NCBI GenBank assembly: GCA_947501565.1 | Contig: CANMWJ010000001.1 | Coordinates: 62,001-126,000, forward strand | DNA length: 64,000 nucleotides | Origin: an uncultured Marinobacterium sp. | GTDB taxonomy: Bacteria > Pseudomonadota > Gammaproteobacteria > Pseudomonadales > Balneatricaceae | Direction of reading: 5' to 3' | Part shown: piece by piece, positions 36,437-46,352 of the stretch | Layout: every line of letters begins with the position of its first letter | Numbering within the stretch: the stretch's first letter is position 1 | Notes under the pieces: model-generated | What the model was told of the DNA's origin: nothing | Databases searched by the model: none | What the model saw: only the letters and a program-made list of their open reading frames with translations | Made by a program: the position numbers and the translations under genes

Positions 36437-36829
36437 ATGTCCGATTTCCTGAAAACGTTAACCCGTAAAAATTCCCTGCGTAAACAGTGTGCAGAGCTGT
36501 CTGTAGCGGAGGTTGAAAAGGTGTTGGCGGATCTGACTGAGATTGTCGAAGATAAGCGCGCTGAAGAGGAAGCTAAAGCAGCGGCGGAACAGGCGAAATT
36601 TGAAAAGATTAACGCTATTCGTCAGACCATGCAGGATGCGGGTATTGATATCGATGATCTGATGGGGTCAGTAGACGTTGCGCCTAAGAAGAAGGTGCAG
36701 CCTAAATACCGTATCGTAGATGCTGATGGTGAGACCCACGAATGGTCCGGCCGTGGTCGTACTCCGGTTGCTTTCCAGCAATACTTTGAGGGCGGTAAAA
36801 CTAAAGAGGACTGTCTGATTAAAGATTAA
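36437..36829 (+). CDS. hns: H-NS family nucleoid-associated regulator
   Basis: 130 residues from ATG 36437 (MSDFLKTLTRKNSLRKQC). The N-terminal coiled-coil oligomerisation region (about 1-65) is rich in Glu/Lys/Ala. The C-terminal DNA-binding domain (about 90-130) has YRIVDADGETHEWSGRGRTPVAFQQYF, where SGRGRTP is the AT-hook-like Q/RGR loop that reads AT-rich minor grooves. It would silence foreign AT-rich DNA, perhaps including the 29.4-32-kb island. Curved AT-rich DNA in front suggests autoregulation. A strong terminator follows. Confidence 0.92.
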   Translation: MSDFLKTLTRKNSLRKQCAELSVAEVEKVLADLTEIVEDKRAEEEAKAAAEQAKFEKINAIRQTMQDAGIDIDDLMGSVDVAPKKKVQPKYRIVDADGETHEWSGRGRTPVAFQQYFEGGKTKEDCLIKD

Positions 36830-36852
36830 TCAGAAGTTCTGTTAGAATATCG

Positions 36853-36889
36853 AAGCTCGCGAGATTTTCTCGCGGGCTTTTTTATTTTC
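36853..36889 (+). terminator. Terminator after hns
   Basis: Twelve-base-pair stem AAGCTCGCGAGA/TCTCGCGGGCTT (one G-U) with a three-base loop, then TTTTTATTTT. Confidence 0.88.
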
Positions 36890-36957
36890 TGCCGGAAGTT
36901 AACGGGTATTGTTACATCCGGCTAACAGATTGTTGTTATAAAACGAGGCGTCATTAA

Positions 36958-37800
36958 ATGGCTGATGAAAAGCTACACAAAGTACTGGCGCGCTCCGGAA
37001 TAGGCTCACGTCGTGAGATGGAGCGTTGGATTCAAGAGGGGCGTATCGCTGTCAATGGCGAGACGGCTACACTTGGAGACCGTATTGGGCCGCAGGATGC
37101 GGTTAAAGTAGATGGTCGGGAAGTAAAACTGGTATTCGGGCGTGACGCTCAGCGTCGTGTGCTGATCTATAACAAGCCGGTGGGAGAGATCTGTACCCGT
37201 CACGATCCTGAAGGGCGTGCGACGGTATTCAGACACCTGCCACCATTAAAGGAAGGGCGTTGGATTGCGATTGGTCGTCTGGATATTAATACGTCTGGCT
37301 TGTTGTTGTTCACAACGGATGGAGAGCTGGCCAATGCGTTAATGCATCCCTCTGCGAATATCGACCGAGAATACGCAGTGCGTGTTTTGGGGGATGTGAG
37401 TGAGGCGATGCTGGAGCGGCTGACCGAAGGTGTGCTGCTGGAAGACGGTATGGCGCGTTTCACGGATGTTCAGTTCTTTGACGGTGAAGGCGCCAACAAG
37501 TGGTACCACTGTGTTGTGATGGAAGGACGTAACCGTGAAGTACGCCGCTTGTGGGAGTCACAGGAGGTGCAGGTAAGTCGTCTGAAGCGTGTGCGCTACG
37601 GGCCAATCTTCCTGCCAAGTGATGTGCGTGCGGGGACCTGGCGCGAGATGACGCCGAAAGAGGTGAAAGAGCTCACTAAGATGATGGAGCTGGCACCGAA
37701 GAAGTCGCGTGCGATGTCTACTGCGGAGAAAGAGCAGCTGAAACGTCGTTATAAACGCCAGCGCACCCGTCGTTCGGAAGATCGCAAAAAACCGCAGTAA
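36958..37800 (+). CDS. rluB: 23S rRNA pseudouridine(2605) synthase
   Basis: 280 residues. An N-terminal S4 RNA-binding domain (LHKVLARSGIGSRREMERWIQEGRIAVNG) is followed by the RsuA-type catalytic domain with IGRLDINTSGLLLFTTDGELANALMHPS, whose Asp is the catalytic residue, and VVMEGRNREVRRLWESQ. The Arg/Lys-rich tail (after about 245) is typical of RluB over RsuA or RluE. ATG 36958 follows GAGG. Ends at a bidirectional terminator. Confidence 0.93.
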   Translation: MADEKLHKVLARSGIGSRREMERWIQEGRIAVNGETATLGDRIGPQDAVKVDGREVKLVFGRDAQRRVLIYNKPVGEICTRHDPEGRATVFRHLPPLKEGRWIAIGRLDINTSGLLLFTTDGELANALMHPSANIDREYAVRVLGDVSEAMLERLTEGVLLEDGMARFTDVQFFDGEGANKWYHCVVMEGRNREVRRLWESQEVQVSRLKRVRYGPIFLPSDVRAGTWREMTPKEVKELTKMMELAPKKSRAMSTAEKEQLKRRYKRQRTRRSEDRKKPQ

Positions 37801-37823
37801 GTGATTGGCACTTACCCGGCAAT

Positions 37824-37851
37824 AAAAAAGCAGCCTAAAGGCTGCTTTTTT
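37824..37851. terminator. Bidirectional terminator between rluB and yciK
   Basis: Perfect stem AAAAAAGCAGCC/GGCTGCTTTTTT with a four-base loop. Serves the convergent rluB (+) and yciK (-) transcripts. Confidence 0.92.
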
Positions 37852-37868
37852 TGTGTCTGTCGACAGTG

Positions 37869-38612
37869 TTACGACTGGGCGTCCAGAGACTCGCCATTGA
37901 CGTTGTGGCTGTCCGCGCCCATGAGGTACAGGTATACCGGCATAATCTCTGCCGGAGTCGGATTCGTCTGCGGTGGTTCGCCCGGGTAAGCCGTCACGCG
38001 CATTTGGGTGCGGGTAGCGCCTGGGTTGATACAGTTGACGCGGATGTTACTGGTGTTGTCCATCTCATCGGCGAGCACCTGCATCAGACCTTCGGTGGCA
38101 AATTTGGAGACGCTGTAGGCGCCCCAGTAAGCGCGTCCTTTGCGGCCGACACTGGATGACGTGAAGATGATTGATGCGTCATCTGATTCCTGCAGTAGTG
38201 GCAGCAGTGCCTGCGTCAGCATAAAAGCGGATGTAACGTTAACCTGCATCACCTGATTCCAGATAACTGGATCGTAGGATTCCAGTGGTGTACGAACGCC
38301 CAAAGAGCCTGCGTTATTCAGCAGTCCGTCCAGGCGGCCAAACTCCTGCTCCAGGGTGTTGGCCAATTCCATGTATTCGTGTTCGGTGGCGCTTTCCAGG
38401 TTCATCGGCACAATGGCTGGTTGTGGATGGCCGGCAGCTTCGATCTCATCGTACAAGCTTTCCAGCTTTTCCAGTGTGCGGCCAAGCAAGACAACTGTGG
38501 CACCGTGGGCTGCATAAGCTTTAGCAGCTGCACGACCAATCCCGTCTCCGGCACCTGTGACCAGGATCACCTTGTTGCTGAGCAGTTGTTCCGGGGCTGT
38601 ATAGTCGAACAT
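37869..38612 (-). CDS. yciK: YciK family short-chain dehydrogenase/reductase
   Basis: 247 residues from ATG 38612, chosen over ATG 38621 because GGA lies ten bases before it and only the shorter form leaves room for the ribosome site. SDR landmarks: VILVTGAGDGIGRAAA (cofactor loop), NNAGSLG, the catalytic Ser in IIFTSSSVGRKGRAYWG and YSVSK (Tyr and Lys). NADP-dependent oxidoreductase of unknown substrate. The ubiG-mupP-yciK order is seen in Pseudomonas and relatives. Confidence 0.92.
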   Translation of the reverse strand: MFDYTAPEQLLSNKVILVTGAGDGIGRAAAKAYAAHGATVVLLGRTLEKLESLYDEIEAAGHPQPAIVPMNLESATEHEYMELANTLEQEFGRLDGLLNNAGSLGVRTPLESYDPVIWNQVMQVNVTSAFMLTQALLPLLQESDDASIIFTSSSVGRKGRAYWGAYSVSKFATEGLMQVLADEMDNTSNIRVNCINPGATRTQMRVTAYPGEPPQTNPTPAEIMPVYLYLMGADSHNVNGESLDAQS

Positions 38613-38653
38613 AGGTCCCATTTCCTTTATTAGGTGTTAACTATTCAGCCATT

Positions 38654-39328
38654 TCAGGCTGTATAGATTGATTTGAGCAACGGCATGATCTCAGATGCGC
38701 ATTCTACGTAGTGGTCTGCCTGCCAGGATCTTGTATCCGTATCCTGATCGATATAGCCGTAGAGTGCACCGATCGTCGTCATACCTGCACGGCGTCCGCA
38801 TTCAATATCGCGGATATGGTCGCCCACGTACCAGACGTTTTCGGTGGCGCAGCCGATCTGCTGACACGCCAGAAGCAGAGGCTCCGGGTGTGGTTTGCGC
38901 TCGGTAACATGATCCGGGCAGATGATCGTTGCAGCCCGCTCCAAAAGGTTCAGGCCACGCATCACCGGCAGGGTATAGAGCTCGGGCTTGTTTGTGACCA
39001 CGCCCCAGGGAACCTGCAATTCATCCAGCCAGTTGAGCAGATCGCTGATGCCTTTAAAAGGGACCGTATCTACGTCGAGATGTTCCAGATAACCGGTTAG
39101 CATTTTCTGGTGCAGCTCGGGAAACGCGTCATGCTCGGGAGTAATCTCAAACGCTGCACACACCATTGCTCGTGCACCATTGGAAACGTGTCCGCGCAGG
39201 AAATCGTACGTGACGGCGGGTTTGCCTTCCGCTTCCAGTAGTTGGTTGATCACCCAGTGAAAGTCGGGAGCGGTGTCGAGCAGGGTGCCATCCAGATCGA
39301 ACAATACGGCGTTCGGACGCTGAGTCAT
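38654..39328 (-). CDS. mupP: N-acetylmuramic acid 6-phosphate phosphatase MupP (HAD family)
   Basis: 224-residue HAD phosphatase. The nucleophile Asp is in VLFDLDGTLLDTAPDF, motif II is in VTNKPELYTLP, and VGDHIRDIECGRRAGM gives the metal-binding acidic pair. By sequence alone it could be called phosphoglycolate phosphatase (gph). Its location between ubiG and yciK points to MupP, which dephosphorylates MurNAc-6-P in the cell-wall recycling route that bypasses MurA. That route gives intrinsic fosfomycin tolerance in pseudomonads. Confidence 0.85.
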   Translation of the reverse strand: MTQRPNAVLFDLDGTLLDTAPDFHWVINQLLEAEGKPAVTYDFLRGHVSNGARAMVCAAFEITPEHDAFPELHQKMLTGYLEHLDVDTVPFKGISDLLNWLDELQVPWGVVTNKPELYTLPVMRGLNLLERAATIICPDHVTERKPHPEPLLLACQQIGCATENVWYVGDHIRDIECGRRAGMTTIGALYGYIDQDTDTRSWQADHYVECASEIMPLLKSIYTA

Positions 39329-39337
39329 TATGCTGCC

Positions 39338-40066
39338 TTACTCTGCTGGCTTACGCGTAGCGATCATGTAGTTAACGTCCACATCCTTCGGATTCAGGCG
39401 GTAAGCCTTGGTCAGTGGATTGTAGACCAGACCGGTCATATCAAAGCTTGTCAGGTCGCTTTGGCGAATCCAGGTGCCCAGCTCTGAAGGACGGATAAAC
39501 TTCTTAAAATCGTGGGTGCCTTTCGGAACCAGTTTCAGAATCTGCTCGGCGCCCATGATCGCAAACAGGTAGCTTTTTGGATTGCGGTTGAGTGTGGAGA
39601 AAAAAGCGTAGCCGCCCGGTTTCACCAGTTTGGCGCAGGCATTCACAATGGAAGATGGATCAGGAACGTGCTCCAGCATCTCCATGCAGGTTACTACGTC
39701 GTAGCTTTCCGGTTGTTCAGCAGCAAGCTCCTCGACAGTGATCTGGCGGTAGCTGACGTTTACGCCGCTCTCCAGTCCATGTAGCTTCGCAACCTTCAGC
39801 GGTGCTTCGCCCATGTCGATGCCGGTTACCTCTGCGCCGCGCTGTGCCATGGATTCCGACAGGATGCCGCCGCCACAACCTACGTCCAGCACTTTCTTGC
39901 CTGCGAGGCGAGCATGACGATCGATATAACCGACGCGCAACGGATTGATGTCGTGCAGGGGTTTAAACTCGCTGTTGCGGTCCCACCACTTGCTGGCGAG
40001 TTGTTCAAACTTGGCGATCTCTTCCTGATCGACATTCAATTGCGGGTTATCGGTCTGATTGGTCAT
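39338..40066 (-). CDS. ubiG: Ubiquinone biosynthesis O-methyltransferase
   Basis: SAM-dependent enzyme for both O-methylation steps of ubiquinone, 242 residues. [30 protein letters not shown] is the UbiG N-terminal signature. Motif I is [32 protein letters not shown], and [20 protein letters not shown] follows. It lies nine bases upstream of mupP in the same direction. Divergent from gyrA across a 273-base region. Confidence 0.96.
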   Translation of the reverse strand: MTNQTDNPQLNVDQEEIAKFEQLASKWWDRNSEFKPLHDINPLRVGYIDRHARLAGKKVLDVGCGGGILSESMAQRGAEVTGIDMGEAPLKVAKLHGLESGVNVSYRQITVEELAAEQPESYDVVTCMEMLEHVPDPSSIVNACAKLVKPGGYAFFSTLNRNPKSYLFAIMGAEQILKLVPKGTHDFKKFIRPSELGTWIRQSDLTSFDMTGLVYNPLTKAYRLNPKDVDVNYMIATRKPAE

Positions 40067-40233
40067 GGTTTCAACAGGTCTCCAAATTTGCGGCCTAGTT
40101 TATCATCGGCACTGAAGTGAGCATAGCGTGGCGGTGTTGTGCTGCGATCTGTATCCGGACTTACAAATGAAGAATAGGGCTGAGAGCGTCTCAGATGCCG
40201 CAGGAGCGATTTTCTCATTTTGGGTGGGTGTTC

Positions 40234-40258
40234 TAATGCCTTCATTTTACAGGCATTA
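40234..40258. promoter_or_regulatory. Inverted repeat in the ubiG-gyrA intergenic region
   Basis: TAATGCCT at 40234-40241 and its exact complement AGGCATTA at 40251-40258, separated by nine bases, just upstream of the likely gyrA -10. The spacing suits binding of a dimer, and the flanking genes are divergent, so it is not an end-of-gene terminator. No known regulator was recognised. Confidence 0.5.
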
Positions 40259-40266
40259 AGTTTCTC

Positions 40267-40278
40267 TTGTGGTATACT
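40267..40278 (+). promoter_or_regulatory. Extended -10 promoter of gyrA
   Basis: TATACT at 40273-40278 with a TG a few bases before it (TTGTGGTATACT). No good -35 at 17 bases; the inverted repeat covers that position. A small hairpin (CGGTGG/CCACCG, 40297-40315) follows in the leader. Confidence 0.5.
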
Positions 40279-40339
40279 CGTCCGGTTATAAGTAGTCGGT
40301 GGAAACCTGCCACCGTCAGAGCAAATCGAAGGATAGTGA

Positions 40340-42973
40340 ATGGGTGATCTAGCCAAAGAGATTCTGCCAGTAAATATCGAGGATGAACTCAAGCAGTCCT
40401 ATCTGGACTACGCGATGAGTGTCATCGTCGGCCGTGCGCTGCCGGATGTCCGCGATGGACTGAAACCGGTGCACCGTCGTGTGCTGTTTGCGATGAATGA
40501 GCTGAGCAACGACTGGAACAAACCGTATAAAAAATCTGCCCGTGTGGTTGGTGATGTAATTGGTAAATACCATCCCCACGGCGACAGTGCAGTGTATGAC
40601 ACCATCGTACGTATGGCGCAGGATTTCGCCATGCGTTACACCCTGGTTGACGGTCAGGGTAACTTCGGTTCGGTTGATGGTGATTCCGCTGCTGCCATGC
40701 GTTACACCGAGATCCGCATGGAGAAGATCTCCCATGAACTGCTGGCCGACCTGGAGAAGGAAACGGTCGATTTCGTGCCGAACTACGATGGCACAGAGCA
40801 GATCCCGGAAGTCCTGCCGACCCGCGTACCTAACCTGCTGGTGAACGGTTCTGCCGGTATCGCGGTAGGTATGGCCACCAACATCCCGCCGCACAACCTG
40901 AGTGAAGTGGTTAAAGGTTGTATCGCGCTGATCGAAAACGGTGATCTGACCGTTGATGAGCTGATGGAATACATCCCGGGCCCGGACTTTCCGACCGGTG
41001 GCATCATCAACGGTCGCGCCGGTATCCTGATGGCGTACCGTACAGGTCGCGGTCGTATCTACGTGCGTGCTAAACACCACGTGGAAGAGGACGAACGTGG
41101 CAGAGCGGCGATCATCGTCACCGAGATCCCGTACCAGCTGAACAAGGCGCGACTGATCGAGAAGATCGCTGAGCTGGTTAAAGACAAAAAGCTTGAAGGT
41201 ATCAGCGAACTGCGTGACGAGTCCGATAAGGACGGTATGCGTATCGTGATCGAACTGCGTCGTGGTGAAGTGCCGGAGGTTGTGGTCAATAACCTGTTCG
41301 CACAGACCCAGATGGAGAGCGTGTTCGGTATCAACGTGGTAGCGCTGGTGGATGGCCAGCCACGTACGCTGGACCTGAAATCGCTGCTGGAAAACTTCAT
41401 TCGTCACCGCCGTGAAGTGGTGACCCGCCGCACCGTATACGAGCTGCGCAAAGCGCGTGAACGTGGCCATATTCTGGAAGGTCTGGCGATTGCGCTGGCG
41501 AACATCGATCCAGTGATCGAAATGATCAAGACTTCGCCGACCCCGGCAGATGCTAAAGAACGTCTGATCGCTGAAGCATGGGCGCCGGGTAATGTGGTTT
41601 CCATGCTGGAGCGCGCCGGTGAAGATGCTTGTCGTCCAGAGGATCTGGACGAACAGTACGGTCTGCGTGACGGCCACTACCACCTGTCTCCTGCACAGGC
41701 GCAGGCGATTCTGGAATTGCGTCTGCACCGCCTGACCGGTCTGGAACACGAAAAGCTGATCGCTGAATATCAGGAACTGCTGGAACGTATCGCGGAACTG
41801 CTGGAGATCCTGGGTTCTCACGAGCGCTTGATGGAAGTGATCCGTGAAGAGCTGGAAGCCGTGCTGGAAGAGTATGGCGATGAGCGCCGTACCGAGATCA
41901 TGGCATCCCGTCAGGACCTGACTGTTGCTGACCTGATCACCGAAGAGGATATGGTAGTGACCATCTCCCACGGTGGTTACGCCAAGACTCAGCCGATTGC
42001 CGACTACCAGGCGCAGCGCCGAGGTGGTAAGGGCAAATCTGCGACCTCGATGAAAGATGAAGACTTCATCGAACACCTGCTGGTGGCGAATACCCACGAC
42101 ACCATTCTCTGCTTTACCAGCCGCGGTAAGGTGTATTGGCTTAAAGTGTACGAGATTCCGCAGGCAAGCCGCACAGCGCGCGGCCGCCCGATTGTAAATA
42201 TCCTGCCGCTGGATGCGGATGAACGTATCACCACCATCCTGCCGGTGAATGAATACAGCGAAGATCGCTTTGTCTTCATGGCGACTGAACTGGGTACCGT
42301 GAAGAAAGTTACGTTGAGTGCTTTCTCCCGTCCGCGTACCTCAGGTCTGATTGCACTGGATCTGAACGAAGGCGACCGTCTGGTTGGTGCCGCTATCACC
42401 AACGGTGATGACGACGTGATGCTGATCAGCAGCGCGGGTAAAGCGATGCGCTTCGACGAAAACGACGTGCGCCCGATGGGGCGTACAGCACGTGGTGTAC
42501 GCGGTATCCGTATGGCGGATGATTGCCGTGTCATCGCACTGATCATCCCGCAGGAGGATGGTGTGATCCTGTCCGCGTCGGAGAACGGTTACGGTAAGAA
42601 GACCAACATCGCTGAGTTCCCGGTGAAAGGCCGTGGTGGTCAGGGTGTGATTGCACAGCAATGCTCCGAGCGTAACGGTGAACTGGCTGGTGCTGTTCAG
42701 GTCTTTGCCGGTGATGACGTAATGCTGATCAGTGACAAAGGCACTCTGGTACGTACCCGCACCGAAGAGATCTCAGAACTGGGCCGTAATACCCAGGGTG
42801 TGACCCTGATCCGGGTCGCAGAGGGTGAGAGTCTGGTGGGGCTGGCACGTATTGAAGAGCCTGATGAGGTTGAAGGCGCTGATAGCGACGATGAGACTGA
42901 CAACGTCGAGCAGGGTTCTGCCGATGAGCAGAATCAGCCCGTTGAGACGCCTGATAACAGTGACGATGAGTAA
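40340..42973 (+). CDS. gyrA: DNA gyrase subunit A
   Basis: 877 residues. The breakage-reunion domain holds the catalytic Y122 in [10 protein letters not shown]. The quinolone-resistance region [13 protein letters not shown] has S83 and D87, the wild-type susceptible residues. The C-terminal wrapping domain begins with the GyrA box QRRGGKGK (near residue 560), followed by six beta-pinwheel blades. The acidic tail (last 35 residues, Asp/Glu-rich) is typical. ATG 40340 starts [29 protein letters not shown]. Ends at a strong terminator before serC. Confidence 0.98.
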   Translation: MGDLAKEILPVNIEDELKQSYLDYAMSVIVGRALPDVRDGLKPVHRRVLFAMNELSNDWNKPYKKSARVVGDVIGKYHPHGDSAVYDTIVRMAQDFAMRYTLVDGQGNFGSVDGDSAAAMRYTEIRMEKISHELLADLEKETVDFVPNYDGTEQIPEVLPTRVPNLLVNGSAGIAVGMATNIPPHNLSEVVKGCIALIENGDLTVDELMEYIPGPDFPTGGIINGRAGILMAYRTGRGRIYVRAKHHVEEDERGRAAIIVTEIPYQLNKARLIEKIAELVKDKKLEGISELRDESDKDGMRIVIELRRGEVPEVVVNNLFAQTQMESVFGINVVALVDGQPRTLDLKSLLENFIRHRREVVTRRTVYELRKARERGHILEGLAIALANIDPVIEMIKTSPTPADAKERLIAEAWAPGNVVSMLERAGEDACRPEDLDEQYGLRDGHYHLSPAQAQAILELRLHRLTGLEHEKLIAEYQELLERIAELLEILGSHERLMEVIREELEAVLEEYGDERRTEIMASRQDLTVADLITEEDMVVTISHGGYAKTQPIADYQAQRRGGKGKSATSMKDEDFIEHLLVANTHDTILCFTSRGKVYWLKVYEIPQASRTARGRPIVNILPLDADERITTILPVNEYSEDRFVFMATELGTVKKVTLSAFSRPRTSGLIALDLNEGDRLVGAAITNGDDDVMLISSAGKAMRFDENDVRPMGRTARGVRGIRMADDCRVIALIIPQEDGVILSASENGYGKKTNIAEFPVKGRGGQGVIAQQCSERNGELAGAVQVFAGDDVMLISDKGTLVRTRTEEISELGRNTQGVTLIRVAEGESLVGLARIEEPDEVEGADSDDETDNVEQGSADEQNQPVETPDNSDDE

Positions 42974-42975
42974 AT

Positions 42976-43004
42976 AAAAAGTGCGGCCTGTGGCCGCACT
43001 TTTT
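42976..43004 (+). terminator. Terminator after gyrA
   Basis: Thirteen-base-pair perfect stem AAAAAGTGCGGCC/GGCCGCACTTTTT with a three-base loop; T-runs on both sides. Confidence 0.92.
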
Positions 43005-43038
43005 ATCTGTACACAGATTATTTGAAAGCAAGATTGAT

Positions 43039-44124
43039 ATGACACGTAAGCACAACTTTAGCGCGGGACCGGCTGCACTGCCGGAAGCAGTTTTAGCAAC
43101 AGCTCAGCAGGAGCTACTGGACTGGCACGGTAAAGGTCTCTCTATCATGGAGATGAGCCACCGTAGCAAGGAGTTCGTCTCTGTTGCCGAAGGCGCCGAG
43201 CAGGATCTGCGTGAGCTGATGGGTATCCCGGACAACTACAAGGTCCTGTTCCTGCAAGGGGGAGCGACTGCTCAGTTCGGTATGATCCCGTTGAATCTGC
43301 TGGGGGATAAAACCAAAGCCGATTACATCAATACCGGTGTGTGGTCTAAAAAGGCGATTAAAGAAGCGCAGCGTTACTGCGAAGTGAACATTGCTGCTAC
43401 CACCGAAGCGGACAACTTCACCAAAGTGCCAACTCAGGATGAACTGAAGCTGGATCCGGAAGCGGCTTACGTGCACTACACGCCGAACGAAACCATCGGT
43501 GGTCTTGAGTTCGACTACATCCCTGAAACTGGTGACGTGCCGCTGGTAGCGGATATGTCCTCCAACATCCTGTCGCGTCCGATCGATGTCAGCCGTTTCG
43601 GCATGATCTACGCAGGCGCGCAGAAGAACATCGGTCCTGCGGGCCTGACCGTGGTTATCATCCGTGAAGACCTGTTGGGCAATGCGCTGGATTTCACGCC
43701 AACCATGTACAACTACGCTGTACATGCAGAAGCTGATTCCATGCTGAACACGCCGCCAACTTTTGGTTGGTATCTGGCAGGTCTGGTCTTCAAGTGGCTG
43801 AAGGTGCAGGGTGGCGTTGAGGCGATGGCTGAGCTGAACGAACGTAAGGCGAAGAAGTTGTACGACTACATCGATAACAGTCGCTTCTACAGCAATCCTG
43901 TGGCCCTGAATGGTCGCTCCTGGATGAACGTACCGTTCACCCTGGCTGACGACAGCCTGGATAAGGCCTTCCTGGCGCAGGCTGAAGAAGCCGGTTTGCT
44001 GAACCTGAAAGGTCACCGCTCTGTGGGTGGCATGCGTGCGAGCATCTATAACTCTGTTCCGGAAGCATCCGTGGACGCGTTGATCGCATTTATGCAGAAA
44101 TTTGACGCTGAACAGAGCGCATAA
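43039..44124 (+). CDS. serC: Phosphoserine aminotransferase
   Basis: PLP enzyme making O-phosphoserine (and 4-phosphohydroxythreonine for vitamin B6). 361 residues. [13 protein letters not shown] opens the protein, with the phosphate-binding loop in [10 protein letters not shown], the PLP lysine in [15 protein letters not shown], and the C-terminal [17 protein letters not shown] 43039. First gene of a run serC-pheA-hisC-tyrA/aroA-cmk-rpsA that links serine and aromatic amino-acid synthesis. Confidence 0.97.
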   Translation: MTRKHNFSAGPAALPEAVLATAQQELLDWHGKGLSIMEMSHRSKEFVSVAEGAEQDLRELMGIPDNYKVLFLQGGATAQFGMIPLNLLGDKTKADYINTGVWSKKAIKEAQRYCEVNIAATTEADNFTKVPTQDELKLDPEAAYVHYTPNETIGGLEFDYIPETGDVPLVADMSSNILSRPIDVSRFGMIYAGAQKNIGPAGLTVVIIREDLLGNALDFTPTMYNYAVHAEADSMLNTPPTFGWYLAGLVFKWLKVQGGVEAMAELNERKAKKLYDYIDNSRFYSNPVALNGRSWMNVPFTLADDSLDKAFLAQAEEAGLLNLKGHRSVGGMRASIYNSVPEASVDALIAFMQKFDAEQSA

Positions 44125-44143
44125 GAACAAAGAAGAGCCGTTT

Positions 44144-45235
44144 ATGAGTGAACAGGAAAAGGAACTCGGAGTCCTCCGTAACCAGATCGATTCCATCGAT
44201 AAACAGATCCACCAGCTGCTGAATGACCGCGCCCGCTGCGCCCAGCAGGTGGCTGAGGTGAAAACAAAGTTTCAGGGCGACGAAGAGGTGGTGTTCTATC
44301 GACCGGAGCGCGAAGCACAGGTTTTGCGCCGGGTGATGGAGCGTAATGAAGGTCCGTTGCCGGATAAGGACGTAGCCCGTCTGTTCCGCGAGGTGATGTC
44401 TGTCTGCCTGGCTCTTGAGGAGCCGATGCGCGTGGCATTCCTGGGCCCTGCCGGTACTTTCACTCAGCAGGCGGCCCTGAAACACTTCGGACACTCTGCG
44501 GTGAGCGTGCCGCTGAACTCAGTGAGCGACGTATTCCGGGAAGTTCAATCCGGTAATGCCCATTACGGTGTTGTGCCGATCGAAAACTCGTCGGAAGGCA
44601 TCGTTAACCATACACTGGACCTGTTTAAACGCTACGACGTGACTATCTGTGGTGAGGTTGAGCTGCCGGTCCATCAGCATCTGTTGCTGAAAGAGGGCGC
44701 GGATCTGTCCGGCGTGACCCGTGTTGTTGCCCATCACCAGTCCCTGGCCCAGTGCCGTGCCTGGCTGGACAGTAAGTTGCCGAATGCCGAGCGTGTGGCG
44801 GTGATGTCCAATGGTGAAGCTGCACGTATGATCGCAGACGGCGATGGCACCATGGCGGCGATCGCCGGTGATATGGCCGCAGAACTTTATGAACTGGCGA
44901 TCGGTGCGCGCAATATCGAAGACCAGCCAGATAACCGTACACGCTTCCTGATCGTCGGTAATCAGGTGGTGGATGCGAGTGGTTCTGACAAAACGTCTAT
45001 TCTGGTCTCTGCCAAAAACAAACCAGGCGCGCTCTATCAGCTGCTGGAGCCGTTCTACCGTCACCAGATCAGTCTGACCCGCGTTGAGACCCGCGCCCTG
45101 AGCAACGGCTGCATGTTCTACATCGATTTCGAAGGGCACAGTTCTGACGAAGCCGTGAACAAAGTACTGGAGGAGATCGCCTCCGGTAGCGACGAGTTGA
45201 AACTGCTGGGTTCATACCCTTGCGCAGTGCTGTAA
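44144..45235 (+). CDS. pheA: Bifunctional chorismate mutase/prephenate dehydratase (P-protein)
   Basis: 363 residues from ATG 44144 (MSEQEKELGVLRNQIDSID). An AroQ-type chorismate mutase (1-90) precedes the prephenate dehydratase domain (about 95-275, with VAFLGPAGTFTQQAA and GVVPIENSSEGIVNHTLD). The C-terminal ACT domain (285-363, KNKPGALYQLLEPFYRHQISLTRVETRA) mediates phenylalanine feedback. An in-frame start at 44102 lies inside serC and is rejected. Confidence 0.97.
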   Translation: MSEQEKELGVLRNQIDSIDKQIHQLLNDRARCAQQVAEVKTKFQGDEEVVFYRPEREAQVLRRVMERNEGPLPDKDVARLFREVMSVCLALEEPMRVAFLGPAGTFTQQAALKHFGHSAVSVPLNSVSDVFREVQSGNAHYGVVPIENSSEGIVNHTLDLFKRYDVTICGEVELPVHQHLLLKEGADLSGVTRVVAHHQSLAQCRAWLDSKLPNAERVAVMSNGEAARMIADGDGTMAAIAGDMAAELYELAIGARNIEDQPDNRTRFLIVGNQVVDASGSDKTSILVSAKNKPGALYQLLEPFYRHQISLTRVETRALSNGCMFYIDFEGHSSDEAVNKVLEEIASGSDELKLLGSYPCAVL

Positions 45236-45248
45236 GGAGTGCCCTGTT

Positions 45249-46352
45249 ATGAGCTGTGACTTTAAAGCCTTAGCAACGCCGGGCGTGCAGGGATTGCACC
45301 CGTATTTACCGGGTAAGCCGGTGGAAGAGCTTGAGCGCGAACTGGGTATCAGCGATATCGTTAAGCTGGCCAGTAACGAAAATCCGTTAGGGCCGGGACA
45401 GCAGGTATTGTCAGCGATCGAGCAGGCAAGCAAAGAGCTGACCCGCTACCCGGACAGTAACGGTTTTGAGCTCAAGCAGGCGTTATGTGAACGCTTTGCG
45501 CTGAGTGCTGATCAGCTCACTCTGGGTAATGGATCCAACGATGTGTTGGATCTGGTTGGGCGAGTGTTTGTGCAGTCGGGTGATGAGGTCATCTACTCCG
45601 AATACGGTTTTCTGGTGTATGCGCTAGTGGCGCAGTCTATGGGTGCGAAAGCGGTAGTAACACCCGCTCGCGACTGGGGGCACGATCTGGAGGCGATGGC
45701 TGCCGCTGTTACCGAAAAGACCCGCGTGATCTTCATCGCCAACCCGAATAATCCGACCGGTACCTGGGTAACCGAGAGCCAGTTGCGCAACTTTATGGCT
45801 CAGGTTCCTGAGCATGTAATCGTGGTCTTGGATGAGGCCTATACCGAATATGTCGGGCATGTGGATTTTCCGGATGGTTTGCGCCTGCTGAACGAATATC
45901 AGAACCTGATCGTTACTCGCACTTTTTCCAAAGCCTACGGACTTGCTGCGTTACGTATCGGTTTTGCCGCAGCCAATGCATCCATCACTGATCTGATGAA
46001 CCGTGTACGCCAGCCATTCAACGGCAACGCGCTGGCGCTCGCAGCTGCCACTGCTGCCCTGTCTGATGAAGATTATCTTGCGCGCTCCGTGGCGCTGAAC
46101 AATGAAGGTATGGCGCAGTTGGAGTCGGGGCTGGAAGCGCTCGGACTCTCCTGGATTCCATCTGTGGGTAACTTTATCACCGTGGATATGAAAACTGACG
46201 CGATGCCGATCTATCAGGCACTGTTGCATGAAGGCGTGATTGTACGTCCGGTGGCAAACTACGGTATGCCGCAGCATCTGCGTATCAGTATCGGTCTGCC
46301 GGAAGAGAACCAGCGTTGTCTGGATGCACTGAATAAGGTGTTGTCGATTTGA
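45249..46352 (+). CDS. hisC: Histidinol-phosphate/aromatic aminotransferase
   Basis: 367-residue class-II PLP aminotransferase. ASNENPLGPGQQV is the substrate and pyridoxal-phosphate region. VVLDEAYTEYVG and TFSKAYGLAALRIGFAAA (PLP lysine) follow. In the aromatic operon its likely role is broad: histidinol-phosphate and also aromatic transamination. ATG 45249 has AAGGAG upstream. Its stop overlaps the TTG start of the tyrA-aroA fusion by four bases. Confidence 0.93.
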   Translation: MSCDFKALATPGVQGLHPYLPGKPVEELERELGISDIVKLASNENPLGPGQQVLSAIEQASKELTRYPDSNGFELKQALCERFALSADQLTLGNGSNDVLDLVGRVFVQSGDEVIYSEYGFLVYALVAQSMGAKAVVTPARDWGHDLEAMAAAVTEKTRVIFIANPNNPTGTWVTESQLRNFMAQVPEHVIVVLDEAYTEYVGHVDFPDGLRLLNEYQNLIVTRTFSKAYGLAALRIGFAAANASITDLMNRVRQPFNGNALALAAATAALSDEDYLARSVALNNEGMAQLESGLEALGLSWIPSVGNFITVDMKTDAMPIYQALLHEGVIVRPVANYGMPQHLRISIGLPEENQRCLDALNKVLSI

